A DNA stretch of 64,000 nucleotides from Paraburkholderia fungorum (lineage in GTDB: Bacteria; Pseudomonadota; Gammaproteobacteria; Burkholderiales; Burkholderiaceae): NCBI RefSeq assembly GCF_003610895.1, contig NZ_MCAS01000001.1, positions 248,001-312,000 on the forward strand. The letters run 5' to 3'. The position numbers were made by a program, and so were the translations under genes. The notes under the pieces were generated by a model. The model worked only from the letters and a program-made list of their open reading frames with translations. It was not told the DNA's origin and did no database searches. Position 1 is the stretch's first letter; the number at the start of each line of letters is the position of its first letter. Below, in pieces: positions 56,999-64,000 of this stretch.

Positions 56999-59153
56999 AC
57001 TTGACTCGCTGCTGCGGGATATCGGTCAGAAGCGCGCCCTTGATCGACACGCCCGCATGGAGAAGACGATTCGCCGTCTCCGTCACTTCGCCGAGCGGGC
57101 TATGGCCGAAACGGAACACCAGCAACGACACGCCCGCGTGCTTGCAGATGAGTGCTGGATCGGTGACGGCGAGTACCGGCGGAGTATCGATAATCACCAC
57201 ATCGTATGCCGCTGAACATTCGTTGAGGATCGTCGTAAAGCGCTCGCGCAACAACAACTCAGACGGATTCTTTTCGTCCGAGCCCCGCGGCAGCACATCG
57301 ATACCAGGCAGCACGTCGCGAACAATGCCGCCGCGCAACTCAAGACCACGGATCACGTCCGACAAACCCGGCGAACGCGGCATGCCCAGCACGGTATCGA
57401 CAACGCCGCGTCGCATGTCGCCGTCGATCAGCAATACGCGCTTGTCGCCGCTCGCAAGCACCGCAGCGAGGTTTAGCGCGATGAACGATTTACCCGCTTC
57501 GGGACGTGGGCCGGTCAGTGCGATGATGTTGTTGGACGCTTCGCCAAGACCGAATTTCAGTGCTGTACGCAGACTGCGAATGCCTTCTACCGCGATATCG
57601 TCCGGGGCAGCCAGCGCCAGTACGTTGGCGTTGCCCGGCAGGTTGCGGCTGAGTCGCCGGTTCATGCGACGCTGCGCGAAGCTTCGCGGCACCGCCGCAA
57701 ACACCGGCACACCGAGCGCCATTTCGATCTCGTTCGCGGTCTCGACGCCGCCAAAGACGGCGCGTCTCACGAATGACAACCCTATGCCCACGAACAGCCC
57801 CAGTAAGGCCGTAATCGCAACAATGATCGAGCTCTTCGGCCATACCGGCGTCTCCGGCGTCACGGCGACATCGACAAGCCGCACATTGCCGAGTTGCCCC
57901 GCCTTCGTGATCCGCAATTGCTCGGCACTATCGAGCAAGTTCATATAAAGCTCCGTGTCGACACGGACATCACGCAGCAGACGCAGTGCGGATTGCTCGG
58001 TTGCCGGCAGCCCCGCGACATCTTTACTCAGCGTCTCCTGTTGACCTTGCAGCGCCGTGATCTGCGAATCGAGCGCAACGACTGCAGGATGCGTGTCCGC
58101 AAAGCGCTGACTCATTTCCAGCCGGCGTTGCTGAAGTTCGGTGAGTTTCGACTTGTTATCGACAACCTGCTGCAGCAGCAAGCGCTCTTCTTCCGAGATG
58201 TTCGCCGTGCCTTTCTTGTTGCGGAAATCGTTGTAGCGGGTCTCCGCCTGCTCCAACTCCTTGCGCAACTCCGGCAGTTGATGATCCAGAAACTCCAGTG
58301 ATTTCTCCGCGTCCGCGGACTTGCGATCGATGTTTTGCTGTAAATACGCCTGAGCCAGAGAATTGACGATGTCGGCGGTGCGGGTTGCATCGGTGCCATC
58401 GAGCGATAGCTTGATGATGTCGGCCTGCTTGCTCTTCTCATCGATCTTCAATGCTTTTTGCAGCGCGGCGGTCGCCTTGAGCGGCGAAGTGCGCACCAAC
58501 CGGAACTCCGTGCCCGGTCTGGCAATCAGTCGATCGACCCTCAACTCGACAAACCGGCCGTGCGCCAGCGTGCCTGCCGTGCCGTGCAACACAGGCTCAC
58601 GGTCTGCGTCGAATAGATCGTATGCACCGTTTTCCCTTGCAACAAGCGTGTAACGGGTGTCGTAGTCGTCACGCGGCACGTCGAAGACGGACACGGTGAT
58701 CTTCTCGCCTCCCCACGCGAATCTCGACAGTCCCGGAAGAGGTGACGCGAGCGTTTCGCTTCCGTCGAAACGTGCGATCGCTGCACCGATTACCGGGAAA
58801 TAGCGCGGAGAAGCGTTGATGTCCAGATGCAGTTTATGGACGGCCTGATCGGCCACCAGCCGCGACTTGAGGACTTCGATTTCAGAGGCCGCCGTCTGCT
58901 TGGTATCGAAGATCGAGGCGAGCCCATTCAATGCACCTTGCGCGGGATTGATACTCTCTTCGATCTGGAACATCGCGTCCGCACGATAGACCGGACTCGC
59001 GAGCATCGAATACGCGAGAGCGGCGCATGCGCCCGCAATGGTCCACGCCACGATCGTCTTCCATTTCTCGCGGAGCACGGAGAGATAGTCGGACAAGTCG
59101 ATCTCGTCATCGCCGGCCGGTGCGATACGGTGGGGTTTATGAATTAGTTGCAT
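56967..59153 (-). CDS. wzc: Wzc-like polysaccharide co-polymerase with BY-kinase domain
   Basis: 728 residues from ATG 59153, overlapping the phosphatase gene by 10 bp. Wzz domain with helices near 35-55 and 425-445 and long coiled coil between (LEFLDHQLPELRKELEQAE, LTELQQRRLEMSQRF). The cytoplasmic tyrosine kinase has Walker A in TGPRPEAGKSFIALNLA, Walker A' in VLLIDGDMRRG and Walker B in VVIIDTPP. The C-terminal tyrosine cluster is short: Y719, Y723, Y724. Controls chain length and export of exopolysaccharide through cycles of tyrosine phosphorylation reversed by the adjacent phosphatase. Confidence 0.94.
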   Translation of the reverse strand: MQLIHKPHRIAPAGDDEIDLSDYLSVLREKWKTIVAWTIAGACAALAYSMLASPVYRADAMFQIEESINPAQGALNGLASIFDTKQTAASEIEVLKSRLVADQAVHKLHLDINASPRYFPVIGAAIARFDGSETLASPLPGLSRFAWGGEKITVSVFDVPRDDYDTRYTLVARENGAYDLFDADREPVLHGTAGTLAHGRFVELRVDRLIARPGTEFRLVRTSPLKATAALQKALKIDEKSKQADIIKLSLDGTDATRTADIVNSLAQAYLQQNIDRKSADAEKSLEFLDHQLPELRKELEQAETRYNDFRNKKGTANISEEERLLLQQVVDNKSKLTELQQRRLEMSQRFADTHPAVVALDSQITALQGQQETLSKDVAGLPATEQSALRLLRDVRVDTELYMNLLDSAEQLRITKAGQLGNVRLVDVAVTPETPVWPKSSIIVAITALLGLFVGIGLSFVRRAVFGGVETANEIEMALGVPVFAAVPRSFAQRRMNRRLSRNLPGNANVLALAAPDDIAVEGIRSLRTALKFGLGEASNNIIALTGPRPEAGKSFIALNLAAVLASGDKRVLLIDGDMRRGVVDTVLGMPRSPGLSDVIRGLELRGGIVRDVLPGIDVLPRGSDEKNPSELLLRERFTTILNECSAAYDVVIIDTPPVLAVTDPALICKHAGVSLLVFRFGHSPLGEVTETANRLLHAGVSIKGALLTDIPQQRVKYGSAYYSHAR

Positions 59154-59599
59154 GTGCTTGAATAGGTGGAATTGCCGATCAACTCGAGCCAATGTTCGAG
59201 ACCGCATTCGATCTGGCCGAGGCATGCTTCGAATGCATCACGCCCTAACCGGTAGGGATCGACAACGTCGATCTGTTCTTTGTGTCCGAGCCGGTACACC
59301 TTTCCAATCGCAAATGGATGGGCAATCTCGATGCGCTTGCATTGCGCCCGCGTCATCGCGAGCACGATCTGCGCGGATCTGACGTGATCCAGTTCGAGTT
59401 GTCGGCCAACATGCGCGCCGATATCAATCCCGCGTTCCGCCATCAGGCTTCGTGCAAGCGGATCGGCGCGCTCACCGACCAGCGCACTCAACCCCGCCGA
59501 GATCACCTCGACACCCGGCAACGCATGCGCAAGAAGACCTTGCGCCATCGGGCTGCGGCAAATATTGCCTTCGCAGACGATAAGAATTTCGCTGATCAT
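59144..59599 (-). CDS. wzb: Low-molecular-weight protein tyrosine phosphatase (Wzb-like)
   Basis: 151 residues. P-loop [12 protein letters not shown] with Cys9 and Arg15; the usual CxGNICRSP is intact. General-acid Asp in [12 protein letters not shown]. Dephosphorylates the Wzc homologue. Overlaps both neighbours (10 bp with wzc, 4 bp with wza). Confidence 0.94.
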   Translation of the reverse strand: MISEILIVCEGNICRSPMAQGLLAHALPGVEVISAGLSALVGERADPLARSLMAERGIDIGAHVGRQLELDHVRSAQIVLAMTRAQCKRIEIAHPFAIGKVYRLGHKEQIDVVDPYRLGRDAFEACLGQIECGLEHWLELIGNSTYSSTCN

Positions 59600-60768
59600 T
59601 TGGCTATCAACGCACCGGTAAGCGCCGCATTAATGCCCGGCAGCAGCAGTTGAAGGACACGGCTAAAGCGCACCAGACCGTTACCGTCCACGTACACGAC
59701 ATCGCGCGGCTGCAAGTCGAACTGGTTGGCCAGCACCATCGAAACTGGGGATTGCCCATCGAGATGGAAGATCTTGATATCGCTTTGGTCCTTGCCGCGA
59801 ATCACATAGATTTGTGCTGCATCGGCGCTCGCGGTGTTGATGCTGCCCGCCTGCGCAAGCGCATCGCTTAGGGTGAGCATGCCGGACTTCATCGGTACAG
59901 CCGTGGTCGGATGATTGACTTCGCCCATCACATAGACGCCGTTGTCGTCACGGGCCACCACGCGCAGCAGATCACCGCCCTTCAACACGATGTCCGCGGG
60001 GTTGATACCCTTCGCGATCATCTGCGACAGATCGAGCCGGTACTTCGCCCCGTCTCTGACGAGGATCATGCGACTCTGGTCGGCTGAGGTCGCGAAGCCT
60101 CCGGCCCGCCCGATCGCTTCATACAAGGTCATCTGGATATCGTTGACCGGCTGCGGGCCAGGCACCTTGACCTCGCCATCGACATAGACCTGCTGCGACC
60201 GGTACGACGCGACACGCACCGTCAATTGCGGCTTGACGAAGGCCTTGGCGAGCTGCGCATAAAGATCGACTCGCAATTGCTCGACCGTTTTGCCGGCCGC
60301 TGGCAGATTGCCAACATAGGGAAATTGCACGTTGCCGAGGCTGTCAATGACAAAACCTTGCGGCGGATCGTTCGGACGGTTCGCAGTAGGCGCTGTTTGC
60401 GTTCCCAACGCAGCATTGAGCTCGGGGTGGTCCCACACCGTGATCTGCAGCACGTCCCCCACGCCAAGCCGGTACGCGCCCGCCTTCGTGAACAACGTCT
60501 GACTCTCTTCGACGCTCTTTTGAGCATCGGCATCCTGCATCTGCCGAATCAACGTGAGGTCGACGGGCGTAATGGGAATACCTAGATCCGACGCGGGAGC
60601 GGCTTCGCCCGCACTGACTGCCGGCACGCTGGGCGATCTCCCCATCTTCATGCCCGGCGCAACAGCGCATGCGCCTAATGTTGCCGTGATTGCGGCGCAG
60701 GCAGCCGCGCGAGCCAACAGGCGTAGAAACGGCCTGACGCTAATCCCCGTGGATAAATAGTAATTCAC
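59596..60768 (-). CDS. wza: Outer-membrane polysaccharide export lipoprotein (Wza-like)
   Basis: 390 residues from GTG 60768 (GAGG upstream); TTG 60771 is adjacent. Lipobox in [10 protein letters not shown] at about residues 31-35. Poly_export domain [20 protein letters not shown], followed by SLBB-type ligand domains: [31 protein letters not shown] (in parts) and [16 protein letters not shown], and a C-terminal helix region. Forms the octameric outer-membrane channel. First gene of the minus-strand EPS run. Confidence 0.93.
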   Translation of the reverse strand: MNYYLSTGISVRPFLRLLARAAACAAITATLGACAVAPGMKMGRSPSVPAVSAGEAAPASDLGIPITPVDLTLIRQMQDADAQKSVEESQTLFTKAGAYRLGVGDVLQITVWDHPELNAALGTQTAPTANRPNDPPQGFVIDSLGNVQFPYVGNLPAAGKTVEQLRVDLYAQLAKAFVKPQLTVRVASYRSQQVYVDGEVKVPGPQPVNDIQMTLYEAIGRAGGFATSADQSRMILVRDGAKYRLDLSQMIAKGINPADIVLKGGDLLRVVARDDNGVYVMGEVNHPTTAVPMKSGMLTLSDALAQAGSINTASADAAQIYVIRGKDQSDIKIFHLDGQSPVSMVLANQFDLQPRDVVYVDGNGLVRFSRVLQLLLPGINAALTGALIAK

Positions 60769-61600
60769 CAACGCCTCGTATTTTATTTAGAGCTACTGTC
60801 TCGCCTGACCGCCAGTCGCGCGGATGGAGCAGCATCTCTTCTCTCATGCAACCCGAACGTCAAACAGCAACGATCGGCCCCCGATACACATCTTGACCTG
60901 GCAGGCGTCGCCGCCGGTGAATCGCCTGGTCAGCGTGGCAACAACCATGCGGGTATCAAATCCGTGTTTGAACCCGTCCAGCTTTTGGTCTGAAATTCTG
61001 TTTCTATCTGCATCCACTCAACCTTCCCTGTCCCAGCTTCCGTCAAACACACGTCAATGCAAGCCTGGTTGGAAGCGGAAAATTCGTTACGGTGCCCTCT
61101 AATGCAGGAAACGTGCCATCGGCACGGACATTGACAGAGGAATCGGGCGAGTAGGTCCGATCCCTCAGGGATGAGGGGCTTCGCCGATTTCTGTTCAACC
61201 CGGTATCGAAGAGATCTGATGCGGCGCTAAAACGTTACGTGACATCACTTGCGCATAGCCCACGTTGTTACGTAACCCCTTAACCGGCCTTCTCATGGCT
61301 CATCTATCACACGCGTTTCAAACGCGCTTCTGCGCAACGCTTGAATACAGCAGCCCTTCCGCCTGAACATCGTCATGCGGGTTTTCCTTATTCATTCGCA
61401 CAGTTGAAGGAGCGCCTGAAAACCACGTCCGCTGGGCGAAGACAGCACAGGAAACAGATTGGTACGGATGTTGCGTACGAAGACTCAGCTTTTGAAAAGC
61501 GCTGCGTCGGGTACGTCATCAGGTTTTACGAGGGCGATGGGGTTTGCCAACCGGATGACGCACGAAGCATCCATAAATAAATATCGACACCGCGAGTACT
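60769..61600. promoter_or_regulatory. Divergent wza / ugd control region with palindromic motif
   Basis: 832 bp without a supported gene, unusually long for this genome. GTTACGTAAC (61267-61276) is a perfect palindrome abutting CCCCTTAACC (61276-61285), and ACGTTACGTGA lies at 61233-61243. The 10-mer CCCCTTAACC is shared with 48808-48817. Frames such as 61341-61580 lack ribosome sites. A long 5' leader or additional regulator sites for EPS genes are likely. Confidence 0.5.
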
Positions 61601-63007
61601 ATGAAAATAACCATTGTCGGCACCGGATACGTGGGCCTTGTAACTGCCGCGTGCCTCGCAGAACTCGGCAATGAGGTCTTTTGCCTCGATGTCGACGCGT
61701 ACAAGATCGATGCGCTCAATAACGGTCATATTCCGATTCACGAACCTGGCCTCGATGCGATCATCAACCGGAATCGCTCCGCCGGGCGGATTAGCTTTTC
61801 GACCGATATCCGGGCCAGCGTCGAACATGGAGACCTGCAGTTCATTGCTGTCGGCACACCGTCCGATGAGGACGGCTCCGCGGATCTCCAGTACGTGCTG
61901 ACGGCCGCACGCAATATCGGCCGCTATATGACCGGCTTCAAGGTAATCGTCGATAAATCCACCGTACCGGTTGGGACGGGTGAAAAAGTGCGACGCGTGA
62001 TCGAACAGGAACTGACGCGACGCGAGATCGACGAGCCGGCGCAAACGTTCTCGGTGATTTCGAATCCGGAATTCCTCAAGGAAGGCGCGGCGGTCGAAGA
62101 CTTCATGCGGCCCGACCGAATCGTGATCGGCGTCGAAGCAGACGCCGCGAACAGCCGCCGTGCCGGTGACATGATGCGTCGCCTGTATGCGCCATTCAAC
62201 CGCAACCACGAACGTACGCTGTATATGGATATCCGGTCGGCGGAATTCACGAAGTACGCAGCCAATGCAATGCTCGCAACGCGCATCTCGTTCATGAACG
62301 AGATGGCCAATCTGTCCGATCGGATCGGCGCCGATATCGAAGCGGTGCGACGCGGGATCGGCGCAGATCCGCGCATCGGCTATCACTTTCTATACGCCGG
62401 CTGTGGCTACGGCGGCTCGTGCTTTCCGAAAGACGTTCGCGCATTGATTTCAACGGGGCATGAAGCCGGCGAGGATCTGAAAATTCTCAGCGCGGTCGAA
62501 TCCGTGAACGAACGTCAGAAGGACGTGTTGATCCGCAAGATAACTCGCGCCTACGGCGACGATCTGTCTGCGATGACATTTGCGGTCTGGGGACTCGCGT
62601 TCAAGCCGAATACCGACGACATGCGCGAAGCGCCGAGCCGACGCCTCATCACCGATCTGCTCGCACGCGGCGCGCGGATCCGCGCATACGATCCGGTCGC
62701 GATGGTCACGGCGCGGGCCGTCCTGGAAGATGATCTCGCACGGCAGCCCGGCGCGTTCTCCAGACTGACGTTCGCGGCCAACCCCATCGAGACGGTCGAG
62801 AATGCGGACGCACTCGTCGTCGTAACCGAATGGAAAGAGTTCAGGAGCCCAGACTTCGACGAACTGCGCCGTGCGATGAAAGCGCCGGTCATTTTCGACG
62901 GTCGCAATCTCTATGAGCCGCAACAGACGCGCGAGCGGGGCTTCGTGCATCACGCGATTGGCCGCTCGGGCGCGCGGGTAGCGGCGCCGGAAGTATCGAC
63001 GCACTAA
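61601..63007 (+). CDS. ugd: UDP-glucose 6-dehydrogenase
   Basis: 468 residues. NAD-binding [21 protein letters not shown] (in parts), [35 protein letters not shown] (in parts), active-site Cys near residue 274 in [16 protein letters not shown], and C-terminal [20 protein letters not shown]. Oxidises UDP-glucose to UDP-glucuronate with 2 NAD+, supplying an acidic sugar for the exopolysaccharide. Divergent from wza and followed 17 bp later by the flippase gene. Confidence 0.95.
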   Translation: MKITIVGTGYVGLVTAACLAELGNEVFCLDVDAYKIDALNNGHIPIHEPGLDAIINRNRSAGRISFSTDIRASVEHGDLQFIAVGTPSDEDGSADLQYVLTAARNIGRYMTGFKVIVDKSTVPVGTGEKVRRVIEQELTRREIDEPAQTFSVISNPEFLKEGAAVEDFMRPDRIVIGVEADAANSRRAGDMMRRLYAPFNRNHERTLYMDIRSAEFTKYAANAMLATRISFMNEMANLSDRIGADIEAVRRGIGADPRIGYHFLYAGCGYGGSCFPKDVRALISTGHEAGEDLKILSAVESVNERQKDVLIRKITRAYGDDLSAMTFAVWGLAFKPNTDDMREAPSRRLITDLLARGARIRAYDPVAMVTARAVLEDDLARQPGAFSRLTFAANPIETVENADALVVVTEWKEFRSPDFDELRRAMKAPVIFDGRNLYEPQQTRERGFVHHAIGRSGARVAAPEVSTH

Positions 63008-63024
63008 CGCTGCGAGAGTCGAAC

Positions 63025-64000
63025 CATGTCCAATCTGAACCACACGATTCGCAAGAGCATCGTCGCGAACTTTGTCGGGCGTTACAGCAATACGGTTGTC
63101 CAACTGGTGGTGACTGCCGTGCTGGCGCGCCTGTTGAATCCGTCCGACTTCGGGGTGATCGCCGTGCTGACGGTCCTCGTCACATTCTTTTCGTTCATCA
63201 GCGAGATGGGACTGGGGCCAGCCATCGTCCAATTCGAACTGAAACGCGAACAGCTATCCGCACTGTTCTGGCTAACGGTGTTCGTCGGCTCAGTGCTGTC
63301 GATGATTTTCGTATTCGGCGGACCGCTTCTCGCGGCCTTCTATCACGAACCGCGCTACACACCGATCGCGAAAATTCTGGCGCTCAACATCGCGCTGTCA
63401 TGCTGGGGTATCGTGCCGTTCGCGATACTTCGCAAGCAGTTGAAGTTTAAAGAGATCGTGATGGTAGAGATTGCCTCCGCGATTCTCTCCGGCTGTGTGG
63501 GTATCGCTACGGCATACGCGAACTTCGGCGTGTTCGCGCTCGCCTTGAAAGGCGCGTCCTATGCGTGCGGTATGTTCGGGTTCTGCCTTGTCGCGAGCCG
63601 GTTCAATCCGTTCAAGCGACCGATCTTCCGCGGCATGACGCAAATCCTGTCGTACTCGGTTTATCAGTTCTTCTTCAACCTGACCAACTACTTCACGAAG
63701 AACCTCGACAAGCTCATCGTGGGACGGCTGATGGGAAGCAACGCGCTTGGCCTCTACGACATGTCCTACCGATTGATGCTGCTACCCAATGCCAATCTGA
63801 CGCAAATCATTTCGCCTGCGCTTCAACCCATCTATGCAGCCCACCAGAACGACAAGGCTACGGTCTTTTCTTCATACCAAACGGTGATCCGCGCGTTGCT
63901 GATCGCAGGCGGCTTTGCCGGCGTCGGATGCTTCTTGTGTACTAACGAAATCATCTTCCTGGCTTATGGCCAGAAGTGGGCGCTCGCGGCACCAATCTTT
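63025..64000 (+). CDS. MOP-superfamily polysaccharide flippase (Wzx-like), 3'-truncated by window
   Basis: Open from ATG 63025 (GAGAG upstream) to the last base; 325 residues are visible. MSNLNHTIRKSIVANFVGRYSNTVVQLVVTAVLARLLNPSDFGVIA (in parts) is typical of the start of the lipopolysaccharide biosynthesis flippases, with about nine hydrophobic helices visible, and FFFNLTNYFTKNLDKLIVGRLMGSNALGLYDMSYRL (in parts) matches the conserved middle. Translocates the undecaprenyl-linked repeat unit across the inner membrane. Confidence 0.88.

Noticed and set aside
61341..61580. Small gene before ugd
   Set aside because: No ribosome site and competing overlapping frame; more likely untranslated leader.
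61526..62386. 286-codon minus-strand frame opposite ugd
   Set aside because: Antisense shadow; ugd has an intact catalytic region.

Overview
The window is about 64 kb of GC-rich DNA with dense, mostly ATG/GTG-started genes. Its gene families (DUF4148, DUF3303, porin_4 porin, PenA-like beta-lactamase with a LysR regulator, EPS export genes) point to a Burkholderiales betaproteobacterium, most likely Paraburkholderia. This is inference from family content. No rRNA or tRNA gene, CRISPR array or complete insertion sequence was seen.

Layout. 1-5.7 kb: 3' end of a repeat-rich surface protein, an ICMT-like membrane protein, a degenerate EAL protein, a solo transposase-derived DUF4096 protein and a COG4705 membrane protein. 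5.9-11.7 kb: a porin and two paralogous two-component systems arranged RR-HK-HK-RR. 11.9-14.7 kb: an SsuABC/TauABC-type importer ending in a clear terminator. 14.9-18 kb: small secreted proteins, a squalene/phytoene synthase and a single-domain receiver. 18-22.3 kb: a catabolic unit (MFS importer, CaiB-type CoA-transferase, citryl-CoA-lyase-like enzyme) with an IclR regulator and a perfect operator-like palindrome. 22.4-24.3 kb: class A beta-lactamase divergent from a LysR regulator.

25.2-45.5 kb is the most unusual part. Five small proteins share a 26-residue double-glycine leader in identical register. Around them lie a C39-peptidase ABC exporter with two cyclic-nucleotide-binding-like domains, a membrane-fusion protein, a TolC/NodT-like outer-membrane lipoprotein, a PpiC/SurA-like protein, a bacterial enhancer-binding protein with an intact GAFTGA loop, a PP2C phosphatase, a double-FHA membrane protein, a Ser/Thr kinase with DUF4384, a secreted caspase-formylglycine-synthase fusion, two DUF4399 proteins and an LRAT-like protein. 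Three peptide genes have good -24/-12 (sigma-54) promoters. Two of these also share an inverted repeat, CCAACA-N13-TGTTGG, centred exactly 135 bp upstream of the promoter in otherwise diverged DNA. I read the region as one sigma-54-controlled, phospho-signalled peptide-secretion system.

46-49.8 kb: DUF3303 protein, a DHA2-type drug exporter, and small or secreted proteins of unknown role. 50.2-64 kb: a Wzx/Wzy-type exopolysaccharide locus. It holds a WecG/TagA transferase, two GT2 enzymes, a GT4 and a DxD transferase, a secreted protein of unknown function, Wzc/Wzb/Wza homologues, and, divergently, UDP-glucose dehydrogenase and a flippase that runs off the window.
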